A stretch of DNA of 64,000 bases from Anisakis pegreffii. Its lineage: Eukaryota; Nematoda; Chromadorea; Rhabditida; Anisakidae. Positions within the stretch are counted from its first letter, which is position 1, and each line of letters opens with the position of its first letter. A program made the translations under genes and the position numbers. Positions 13,501 to 23,590 of this stretch are shown here, in pieces. The stretch lies in the NCBI GenBank assembly GCA_035041965.1, contig JAPYMA010002963.1, positions 214,149 to 278,148 of the forward strand, written 5' to 3'. The notes beneath the pieces are model-generated. The model ran no database searches. It was not told the DNA's origin and saw nothing but the letters and a program-made list of their open reading frames with translations.

Positions 13501-16500
13501 GGAAAGATACAATAAGTGTAAATATGACTCTATGACTGCATTTGCGTGACCCGCATTCATTGATGATGATTTACGAAGTTTTTTCTCAAGGAGAACGGAT
13601 TTTAAGGAACCCTTCTGATGATTCAAGTCGAACTGAAGAAAAACCATATGCAAGAGGCGTATTTTGCATAAGCAGGTACTTGCACAACTAACCAATTCAA
13701 TATAGTCTAACAGTAAGTGAGGCTTTAAACTGAGGTTCTCTTCATCGATCGCTGATGAGTTATTCACAGAATCAGCTTGAATATCCGGTAAGGAAGCGAG
13801 AATCATACCGGTTACAGAAACTATTACCATCGATATGCTCACAAGGGCAAATCCCTGAAATTGATTGATGCTTGATCCTTTTTGAGATGTCCAAATTCGC
13901 CGTTAACGATAAACGTTTAACTTCTGACTTTCGGCATTTGCAGTTTTTATGCTTTCAATAATTTGTTTGCTCGTTCTAGTTTTTGACAGACAAGATCGCT
14001 CTCAAACAACATTCAAGCATCCCTGCTGAAGATCGCAGCCCTCTTTAGTGAACTCAAACATTCACTTATAATTTCACCATTCAAGCTATTATTGACGTTT
14101 CCAATAATTAATTGCTCATTTGTAAGTTCATAAATAATTCACTTGATTTTGGTTTTTTAAAAATATTTTTGCACTCAAACTAAAGCATATGGCGTCTCAT
14201 CAAGATATCAGTCTGCCCAAAGTGCATCTGAAATAAATTATGCTCTCATTGTCAGCTGATTTCGAAAGGATTGTAACTCTTTACGAGGACGTTAAACAAA
14301 TAGTAACATTTCTGCTGAACAATTGTTCGAATAAAGTGCACAAACTATTATTATCGATATACTCACAACGGCAAATCTCTGAAATTGATTGATGTTTGAA
14401 CTTTTTTGCAATGTCAAATGTTTATCGTTGGGGGCGAATTTGAACTATTTAACGCTTTAAGTGGATGTGGCCATCCATTCTCGCGCACAGTTTTCAGCGC
14501 TGAAATTTCAGCGCTTCAAGTGGATACACACAACAATTTTCGTACACTGTGCGAAAAAATTTAGGTCGCCTTGCGTAAGCATTTTCACGGATTAACCTGC
14601 AGCACCAACCTTTGCCGAGGTACTCGAACTAGGGTCCTCCATCAACAGCCATAATTGGCGCCTCAAATTTGAACAACGTATCTCATCGTAATGATCATCT
14701 GTTGAAAAGAATAACAGTTTCATTTAGATGCAGAATAATTTCAATTATGCATCATTTGACCTTCTATTTCAATTTTTGATGGGACTTCATCGCTGCTTAA
14801 GCACATTCTTGTAAGAAAGCACAGATAAATTGCTACTCAACGGTAAAGAGAGTTTGAAATTCCATTTCAGTTGTTCACCAAAATTCATGTCATCAACAGT
14901 GTTGCTAAGTAGAATAGCCTATGACTCCATACGTTCCCAGAAACTCATGGTGATAATGAACTGTTACCGCATTCGCCGGATGGTAAACTCCCAGTTGCTT
15001 CTCCATCCTCATCACCTGAACCGTCCACATTTGGCATACAACATGGGGCGAACATATTTCTGTAATCATACCTTCACTTAATCGCCCATATTATCAAATT
15101 ATTTTTGCTTAAAATACATGTTGACCGTCTGATTTTACCTTATTCAAAACAGAGCCCTCTTCATTTTTCTCTTTAATTTCAAATTTTCTTCAGCAACAAC
15201 ATCGAAATTTAAAAATGATTCTGGAACTTCACGGAATCGAACGCACGTTCTCTAATTGTAAGCTCATCCAATTCTCAGAGCACAGTGGGTCTCTAACACA
15301 GCACCGTCTCGTCGTACGCTCTTACGAGATCCACCTATGAGTTCTTTTTTCACAGCATCACATCATCTATTCCTGCACGGCCGTTGCACACCTCATATAC
15401 CCAACTCATCCATCAAATGCATTTTCGAATCAAACACCAATTAAAAGAATCGCAATAATGACTGAACATTAATCTTTTGTGAGTGACAGCTGGTTCAGCA
15501 CATTGGACGTATGTACGAGGCTAACTCACCCATTGATTTTCCAGTAATCCAGTTCCTGATAAAGTCGCTCTGCACATATATCGCCATGCCTGTGAAAATG
15601 ACCCGTTGCGAGAAAATCGTATATTGGTTCGAACACTTTTGCAGATCTCTCGAAAAAATACTCCTCTGAACTTTCAATATATCCATCACATCGCAACAAT
15701 CGCTCTTCATGTGGCAAGCGTGCAAAGGTCGCTAAGAACGACGTTGGACATCGATACTGCAATTGGTCTATCAGTGTTCCAACGAACTGAACTTGCGTAG
15801 TGACAAACCAGGCTGAAGATGACCATCAAATTTTCTCACCCATAAAAGTGATTCGTTCAACAGAAAAATCTTTTCCTCTTAAGCAAAAAATTGAATCTAC
15901 ATAATCAGATCGTCTAACTTATCGCGTCAGGATCAATTTCGAACGCGCATCTCCCATCAAAACGTCAATGATAAAACAAAATTCTAACCATTTCAGTTCT
16001 AAACGAATAATCATTATTCAAGTATTTCGAATGTCATAGAATGCGATTCATTCCGTTGTTTGTGAGAAAATGAATTGAGTGAAATGTTACTGAAGTTGAA
16101 ATGTTACTGAAGTTGTCTCCTGATGCGAATAGCATACCATAATTTCTAGTTTCATTCGTTCTGTTGTATCAAGCAAACTCCGCACGTATTTTGAGAAATG
16201 ATGCATTGAAGAGCAAATAAATGATCACATAGTAATGATCACATAGTTTGATCGGAAAAATCTGACAAGTTTCGGTCGGAATTCTGAATGTCAGGATGTT
16301 GAAAAGTCAATTCGATCGAATTCCGACCGAACTAAAATTTTTTTCAGATGCCATCACTATCACATGCACATCACAATGAGAAAATTTTAAGAAAGACGCG
16401 TAGCAGAGATACACGACAGACACAACCTCTTGAAACGTTTTTTTACTTTTTCAACGAAGTCGAAATGATAAACACAATTCAAGTGAGCATTATTAATTAC

Positions 16501-17539
16501 ATAAGCGGTAACAAATTGATTTCTCCCGAGAAATTTTGCCTCAACCCGATCAGTTACTGAACAAATGATCTAGCAATCACGAGAAGTGAACGTTCATCGG
16601 TTGAACAACGCTCCCGATTTTATCAGCAACTCAATCATTTGCATCAACAGTCATTAATCATTGAATCCACTACACTTCGGCACTATTCATCATATTCTCA
16701 TTTTAGATCACACATTAATCATGATTCCAGTTACTTTTCGCTGCACCCAAGCCTTAGCCAAAACATCATAGCGTGCAATTTATGTTCATTTGTTAAATTT
16801 GCCTTTCGGCAGTTTTGCATTTCAAATCGAGCTACTGATTGCGAGCACACAGAAATACTTTGTTGTTCACTACTTCCATCATCAGTTCATAATCGTTTGC
16901 TTAACATCGCCTATCACTGGATTGCTGTGTTCGTTTGAATTTGTTAAGATATGGTGGATTAGACTGATGGCGTAGCAATTTAAAAACAACACAAAAGGAG
17001 TTTAAACAACAGGTGTAACTGAAAAGTTAAACAATAGGATTTGATCACTGTAAAGAACTGAACTTTTCTATGCGATCAGCTGATCAGTCAGCTGATACGC
17101 GATTATCTGAAGATAAACCTTGATGATATGGTGGATTTGAAATTTCATATGATTCTTTTCAGCACAAAGGTTCGCTAAAATTAGATGCAAAAAAGTTGCT
17201 GCAAAAACAACAGCCTTCCTCTAATTACTCAACGAGTTTTGCACACTTGATTCTATATCAGCGCGGAAACAAGCTGAAAATATTACAAGCTGTGCAGACT
17301 GATCAGTCTCATAACTCAGACGAATACATTTGCGATCAACGTTCAATAAACTCATCATAATTTTATATCGACAATTACTCTTTGTCAATATGCTCCTATG
17401 AGTGTATCACTCGAAACAGTTTATATTAATGCAAGCAAACGTTAGTTCTCACCTCAATTGTAGAGCATCGAACTCGGAAGTGATTACCGCCAATATTAAG
17501 TAATAAATGCGAGTCGATTTTGCTCACTTCCGGTGGCAT
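7533..17539 (-). CDS. Voltage-gated potassium channel (non-Shaker Kv, nematode type)
   Basis: Tetrameric six-TM potassium channel subunit. Eleven exons (5' to 3'): 17539-17453, 15756-15530, 15059-15016, 14698-14610, 13854-13693, 12712-12568, 11220-11079, 10789-10685, 9214-9191, 8836-8781 and 7693-7533. Phases match at every join and the total is 1242 nt, 413 residues plus stop. The T1 domain (about 10-120) starts LLLNIGG and carries the zinc motif H-x5-C-x20-CC typical of Shab, Shaw and Shal channels and absent from Shaker. S1 is about 151-172, S2 203-219 and S3 234-250. S4 (about 266-287) has regularly spaced R/K in MRGVRVMRVARIFKLAR. S5 is 303-325. The pore has SIPHAGWW and the filter TVGYGD at 349-354. 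S6 is about 364-388 and has PIT where most Kv channels have PVP. The C-tail is short. The start follows an acceptor-like TTCTTAG about 21 nt upstream. A donor-like GTGTGA near the stop leaves a longer tail possible. Exon 7 uses an unusual TTAAG acceptor. The closest Kv subfamily is unresolved. Confidence 0.93.
9191..9214 (-). other. 24-nt pore-helix microexon of the Kv gene
   Basis: Flanked by a TTTCAG acceptor and a GTAAGT donor. It supplies 1+21+2 nt encoding SIPHAGW and splits a lysine codon on one side and a tryptophan codon on the other. Both split codons are completed correctly by the neighbouring exons at 10685 and 8836, which strongly supports it. Confidence 0.9.
9578..9645. repeat. 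Imperfect inverted repeat in a Kv intron
   Basis: Left arm AAGGAAACTCTGAACATTC and a right arm containing GAATGTTCAGAG then GTTTCCTT face each other across about 18 nt. It lies in the intron between the S5 exon and the microexon. A run of GAACAGAACAGA-type sequence follows. It resembles a small foldback element. Confidence 0.6.
13814..13915 (-). repeat. Parent copy of a duplicated S1 exon start
   Basis: This covers the acceptor and first part of the S1 exon plus upstream intron. A diverged copy lies about 523 bp upstream in the gene at 14341-14440, sharing the CAATCAATTTCAG acceptor context and an FAxVSIS coding start. Confidence 0.75.
14341..14440 (-). pseudogene. Decayed duplicate of the Kv S1 exon
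   Basis: Minus-strand sequence beginning at 14378 after a TTTCAG acceptor reads RFAVVSISIIIVCAL, then leaves the S1 sequence and meets a stop about a dozen residues later. The real S1 exon at 13854-13693 begins GFALVSISMVIVSVT. Homology continues into the upstream intron, so this is a partial tandem duplication inside the intron rather than chance. It keeps an acceptor but I see no matching donor. It could be inert or could act as an alternative terminal exon truncating the channel after T1. Confidence 0.75.
16270..16333. repeat. Inverted repeat with TTCGGTCGGAATTC arms
   Basis: TTCGGTCGGAATTC and its exact complement GAATTCCGACCGAA flank a spacer of about 34 nt inside the large first intron of the Kv gene. 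It looks like the ends of a very short transposon relic. Confidence 0.8.
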
Positions 17540-17662
17540 CTCTCCACTAACACGTGATAGCCTAAGAACATTCGGAAATGTTAATCCCACAAATTCACTT
17601 ACTCCAGTAAAATCCCAAAAAAAACATTCATTCCTCTGTGAAATACCACATTCAAAAACCAC

Positions 17663-17668
17663 TTTATT
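17663..17668 (-). terminator. Candidate poly(A) signal AATAAA upstream of the Kv gene
   Basis: Minus-strand AATAAA about 175 nt downstream of the stop at 17843 and about 100 nt upstream of the acceptor-like site preceding the Kv start codon. The spacing resembles nematode operon intergenic regions. Confidence 0.45.
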
Positions 17669-17842
17669 CGTCTACGAGTATTATTGCTTTTTAATGTAGT
17701 GTTTATAAGCTCTCAAGAAGAACACTGAACAATTTATGGTACGCTATTCCAATGAAAATGTGTAGTACATTCTGATGTTCTATAAAAATTTGATGAGCCC
17801 CACGTAGAATTAATCAACTGGCATTTGAAGGGTAGATGGATC

Positions 17843-18201
17843 TCAATTAAGCTCGACTCGATGCTTTTTGTTAGGAGAATCGACCAAATAACCGCAGTTA
17901 AATAATTCTTGGCTGTGAACATACCACGAGCGATCATGGTATTGTTCATTGGAAGAATCCAATGCGCTTTTTCGACGATCCAATTCTATCTTCTCTCTGG
18001 AACCGCGAGGTCGTTTTGAAGGTGGAGTTGTAGAATCTGAGATCGACCACTGCCTACGATATCTTCGATCTGCTCTTTGACGGTCCGATTCAGACCAAAT
18101 CAAATAGTTCATGCCATCCACTTTTTCTGCATATTAACGAAACTTAGTCTTACTACTTGGCTTTTTGCACATACCTATCAATTCTTGTTGAAATAGAATG
18201 G
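17843..18201 (-). CDS. Terminal exon(s) of an unidentified minus-strand gene
   Basis: I do not recognise the product. The clear exon is 18126-17843: it follows a TAATATGCAG acceptor and stays open for 93 codons to a stop. It is strongly polar, rich in R, S, D and K (for example RADRRYRRQWS and SKRPRGSREKIELDRR), and ends KHRVELN. A 48-nt intron with a GTATGT donor precedes it. The upstream 27 nt (18201-18175) joins in phase to give ILFQQELI ahead of EKVDGMNYLIW, but a 27-nt microexon with a weak acceptor is uncertain. Earlier exons were not found. The frame ends only about 300 nt before the Kv start on the same strand, so the two may form an operon. It could alternatively be chance open frame, although codon content argues against that. 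Confidence 0.4.
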
Positions 18202-18296
18202 CTTGTGTTTAAGTCACTTCCCCTAGATATTCATCGAAAAGTCTTCCATAAAATTCTTAATTCAGAACTTTATATAGTATAGGGAATACTTGAATA

Positions 18297-18433
18297 ATCT
18301 GAGTACACTCTCACCAATATTTTTTAATCATAGGTTTTGAAAAGAATCAGATTTTCTCATAACACTGCTACGAAAAAACTGATTCTTTTCAAAACTATAA
18401 GATTAAAAAATATTGGTGAGAGTATACTCAGAT
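18297..18433. repeat. Long hairpin (foldback element)
   Basis: Arms of about 54 nt, beginning ATCTGAGTACACTCTCACC and mirrored as GGTGAGAGTATACTCAGAT, flank a loop of about 28 nt with few mismatches. The size and structure match a MITE or foldback element. No target-site duplication is obvious. Confidence 0.85.
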
Positions 18434-18489
18434 TTGATGAAGTCAAGAATGGCCGTACTTCATCAAATCAAGAATGGCCGTATTCATCA
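18431..18489. repeat. Palindrome combined with a direct repeat
   Basis: GATTTGATGAAGT and ACTTCATCAAATC form perfect 13-nt arms, while TCAAGAATGGCCGTA occurs twice, about 30 nt apart. It abuts the 18297-18433 hairpin. Confidence 0.8.
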
Positions 18490-21400
18490 GATTTTTTCAT
18501 TGATTACGGAGATTAACTTATGGTGGCGGATGCAGGCTCACAAAAAAATTGTGATAGCGTATTCCTAGGAGATGCATGCATGTGATCCTTTCTTGGTAAT
18601 CGAAAATTGTGGAAAAGAAGAAGAAAGCTTAGAAACTTCTATCATGGCTCTGTCGAACGGAGCCGTTACGCAAGCGTCCACCGATCATAGATGAACAATT
18701 GTTGAATCGCTAAACGCAGTCAGCGAAGTCGTCATTCATCAAAACGTATTCTGAGTGAGAAATCATGGAGGCAAGTTGTGCTCACCTGAAAATGCAATTC
18801 AAAAACAAAATCATATTCGTAACCACATTGAATATCACACAGAATATCGCTCATTTTCGAATAAAACTCTCGTAAGAAAAATGAAACGTCGAGTTTATGC
18901 AAGTTTTCACGTCTCCGTTCGAAAGCTCTACATGACGACGGAATAGGTAGCCAGCCAAAAAAGTGATATTATTTACGTTCTGTACATTTGTCAAAATTTT
19001 CCTAATGCCTACCAGAATATGAAGGTTTCTAATTCGTGATTTCTGGTTAAATTAACGACCTACAAAATTTACATGAATGAATGGATATTCACGTGGAAGT
19101 GGTCTTCATTCATGTAGACATAAATGAATAACTGTTTCGCTGAATAAGGAATCTTGATAATGTTCAAAGAATCTTCATGTGAGAAATGTGATATAAGAAA
19201 CAATCATACTAGAAGCGTATGTGTTCACATAAATGTTTAGATAAGAATAATTCCATTTCCAGCATGAATGGACACACTGTCTCGAAATCGATCGCGTGGA
19301 ATGAAGTAATTTCAGAGTTTACATTGCAATAAAAATCAGCATGTTAAGGTGAGTGGATATAAAAATGAACGCTTTCGAATCTGAATGTTTCACGCTTCCG
19401 TTTGATAACGTACAATTGAAATTATTTATGGAATCGTTTGTATAAATAATGCAGCAATCAAAAAAAAAACAACTAAGCAGCAGATAGCCATCATCATTTC
19501 CCGTAAGGGTCAAAAATGAACATGAATCTATGCGTTATCAGCTGCTCGCACGAGTTCATTGGATCAGCAAGACCGGCTCATAACATATCACAAAGTAACA
19601 GCAGTGATCGTGAAGGCAGGAAAAAAAAGCTGAATTAATCGTTTTCCGAGTCACTAGCAATACCCACTAGATCATGCTCTTTAAATTATCGTTCCTTGAA
19701 TTGCCTTCGTCTTCGCTCTATTGGCTCGCTCATTAATATTCAGAGAGGAGCTCCAGAATTTCTTCAAGTGAATCACCTTTCTCCGCCGAAAACATTCACA
19801 CGGTAATCATTTATCACTATACAAACGCGCGATCATCATTCAATTCAGTTCATTTCGATTTCGTTCCAACCACATTTCCCAACGGTATCATAAAACTATG
19901 TAATAAAAGAGAAAGTCCATCATAAGTTCATTCAATGAAATTGCTGCAGTCCACACTTACAATAACTTAGATTCAACAGAGCATGGGTCAGTGGGGAGAT
20001 GATAAATTACTCTCAATATTATTGCTTTTATCGAGTCCTCATCAATAACCAGTTGTTATCAGAAAATGCGAGATGAATCTCAGACTTAATCACGATTAAA
20101 ACAAAGCAGCAATTGGACAGCTGATCTGGTGGAGTCACTGAACGCTCATCGACGAATTAGTGCACACCGAAACAGCAAAAGTGAGTGTTCAAACGGTGCA
20201 TTTCATAAGTGAAGTCAATCGCTTTCCCCAATGAATATTTCGGAAAACTTTCATCTCAATGATTTTCTCAACAAACATCCATCGCAACAAGCATTCATCT
20301 ATGCTAAAGTTGTGTTCAATCTCACCGAGGATTCGTTGGTGTATCATCTCGAATGTTAATGTTAATGCACAATGAAAAGATTACGTAAATTACGACGAAT
20401 TTATGTACTCCTCGTACCACAACTGAATGCAACATGCACTGATATGGATGCTGTATGCTCATCATTGGATTCTTTCTTTTCCAATCGTCGAGCTTTTAGC
20501 TACAAAAAATTGAGAAGATATTTTCCGAGTTCAATAAAAATTCCATTAGGAAATTAATACAGATGTCCTCAGTTGAATAACTCACTAAAAATCGTCTTCA
20601 TGTAAATGAGTTAATCAAATATTTCCTATGCTGATGTTCAAGAGCAGTGGTGATTAAGAATAGCTGCAAACCGTATGACTGGACTAGCTATCCTAGTCAT
20701 AAGCGACAATAAATTCAAAGTGGTATCTGAATTGGATAATGCATGCAGTGATCAGTGAAATACGACTTTAATCCAAATGAACATCCTCTCGACATCACAT
20801 AACACATAGTCATTCAACTGTGATATAGAAAATAAAAAGTGCGAATAAATTCACTCGTTTTCATAATTAATTTTAAAAAAGTAGTGGAATTTGCTCTTAG
20901 AATGGCTTCAGAATGTGAGCCACACTCGGCTGTGTTGTAGAAATGATTGCAGAACTAATTACGCATCTTTTGAGCGGGCGGTTTCAATCATTTTCGGAGC
21001 TTTATTTGGAAAGGCTTTGCGGAAAACAGTGCAAACGCAGTCGCTTAAAAAAGCTGCGCTGAAAGAGTTAATTTGATAAAGAAATGCGCAAAAAAAATTA
21101 GTGGCAATAAGCAAGATATGAATTTTGAGTATCTGAATGTCATCGATAATGCCAGTCGAGCTAAATCCGAATCCGGAAAATGGACTTTACCACATAGATG
21201 GCTGGTTAAAAATCGGAAAAAACAGTTTCTTCTATTGAAATACTCATATCAAACCATATTCCAAACGGAAAGCGACGCACTCTTTCCATTTGGATATTAA
21301 ACGAATGGCATTGTTTTTGGATTACCATCTGAATTTAATAGGAATTTGATGGAATGGAACGGAATGTTTTTTGCTTTTTAATGAGACTACGTAACGTGAA

Positions 21401-22398
21401 ACGTGAAGCATTTGAATGTCAGCAAATTTATCGCATTCAAACACCACCAGCATAACAACGAAAACCGAACGATGGATGAGCATGAAATTTGATTAAAAAC
21501 TGATTTATGGGCAATTCATGCGCTCGATATCCTGCAAGGAAACTTTTTATTAGGAATTGATTTATAAGCAGCAATTCACGCAGTCGATATTCTGCAACGA
21601 GACCTTATCTCATCTCGTGCCAGCTCATATTATCGAGTAGTTCCACCAAAACGACAATCTACTTAAGATCATTCACTCGAATTTGTCGTGCTCGTCACCT
21701 AACAACCACTCTCCTTTCAATTCAACGCCTACTATTCACTACCGAGTTTGATTCAACGAAGTATGGCAAACGATATTGAGAACAAAAAACAGCGCCGAAC
21801 TGAAAGGAATCAAGGAAACCACAACGAAGTATTGAAACGAAATTTTCAACGAAAAAGGAACATCACCTCGAGCAGCCAGCGCAAATCGAAGAGTTATTGG
21901 AGTTGCTTAATTTGATTTTTCAATTCATCTTTTTGAGTAAACGTTCGTCTTCCACGAACAACTGAAGTGGTTTGTCTCTTTTCAGAATATAACTTCGCCA
22001 TAAAAAGACGTTGTCATTTGCGGAATTACTTCAGAGAAGACACAGGCCATTCGGAATGCAATAAAATGAATCAGTGCAGGTTCGACGACAAAGAAAACAG
22101 TGAAAGACTTCGGAAATAATGCTTGTTTAGATACCGCCGGCAACGATTTTGAATGTTGCAAAGTCTCCAAATTGTGCAATCGAATTATACGAAAACGTAT
22201 CGGCAGTGTTTTGCGAAGCAAATAGATGTCAGAAATCCTCATGACAACCTATCGTCATTATGCATCGCATCTTAGGCACTAAACTAACTTCGATCATCGA
22301 GGAGCATCCAGGTGTGGATTATGCACTTAATTAGGACAGATAATGATTCAGGGCAAAGTATTCACTCACGTCCAGTTGGCAAAGAGTGGCATCAATCA

Positions 22399-22476
22399 AG
22401 GCTAAAACAATGCGAACGGAAACGCGAGCATTATGGCCAACAACGTTGCAAACGTTTGATAGCCTAGCCAATCCAG
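22399..22476 (+). repeat. Left member of a 1.1-kb-spaced inverted repeat
   Basis: Begins AGGCTAAAACAATG and ends GCCTAGCCAATCC. Its reverse complement, roughly 85% matching by eye, lies at 23511-23590. Together they could be the ends of a transposon or two copies of a dispersed element. Confidence 0.75.
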
Positions 22477-23510
22477 ATAGTTCGGGCAATTAATTGAGGC
22501 ATCTAACAGTTTCACTGTATATCAGCAACTGAAATAGAGAGAACAGTGATCAGTGTGTCTCTTTGATCTGATTTCTTCAAACATAGAAAATCAGACTGAT
22601 GAATAGTGAAGTTATTACAGACATTATAGTTCAAAAATGGATTCGTACGCATTCATGATCCACATGATTGTCCAGATGTAGTGAACGTCCTTGAAAAATT
22701 CTTCCTCTGAAACGACATGAAACTGATTTTGGAATATTTTCAGTTGTAGTTATGTCGAGTAGGTTTGTGCTATCATATTAATTGGATTGTTTTCAGTGCT
22801 CTACTACACACGATGGATTTTTTAATGCAATCTGAAGATAACTTCCTTATTGTTAGTATTAGAGGAGCACTCTTTCAATTTTCTAAGCCGACGTCTCAGA
22901 TGGGTTTTGCAGCCTTGCATTTCTGTTTATGATAGAATAAAGCTGCTCCTGTGAGAATGAACTGCTACTAATGACTCATTTTGCATCCATCGGATCTGAT
23001 CGCAACAGAAGTTAATACAGGAAAGCCGAGGGTTGGATTACATTTCATTTCAAAAGTTTGATCCTGACTCGAATCGGTCATAAACTAAAGCTTCTTCTTC
23101 TATAATAATCAACAGAAAATGAATTCATTGATTCCAGCCGACGCAATTTTCCCTATTTTAAGTTTCCATCGGTATCGTAGAATATTGAAAATTCTCTAGA
23201 TAGGTTGTTCCTAGAGTTCACTTCAATTGTGTAATCAGAATTACTGGTGAAAGAATTCATTAGTAAGCCAAAGTTCTGTTCTAGTTTGACGTGAACGGAG
23301 GGAATCGGGAATAGTTGTCTCCACTTGATATGGAAGATTGCTTGCACGTCAAGTGCCTATCGTGAGAGTCGTTATGAGGGCTTGATCACTTGTCACGGTT
23401 TGATGAGATGTCGTAAAATATTCTGCAGTAATATTTTTCACTCCGTATAATACTCCATAGATATCAGGTGAAATTTTATGCATGAAATGATGCTTAAGAT
23501 TTTATATATT

Positions 23511-23590
23511 GCCTGGATTGGCCAGGCTGTCAAACGTTTGTAACGTTGCTGGCCACAATGCTCACGTTTCCGTGCACATTGTTTTAGCCT
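23511..23590 (-). repeat. Right member of a 1.1-kb-spaced inverted repeat
   Basis: Reverse-complement partner of 22399-22476. The intervening 1.0 kb holds no recognisable transposase frame. Confidence 0.75.

Noticed and set aside
16348..16560. Plus-strand frame starting right after TTTTTTTCAG
   Set aside because: The acceptor-like context is suggestive, but the frame sits inside a Kv intron, has low-complexity content and matches nothing.
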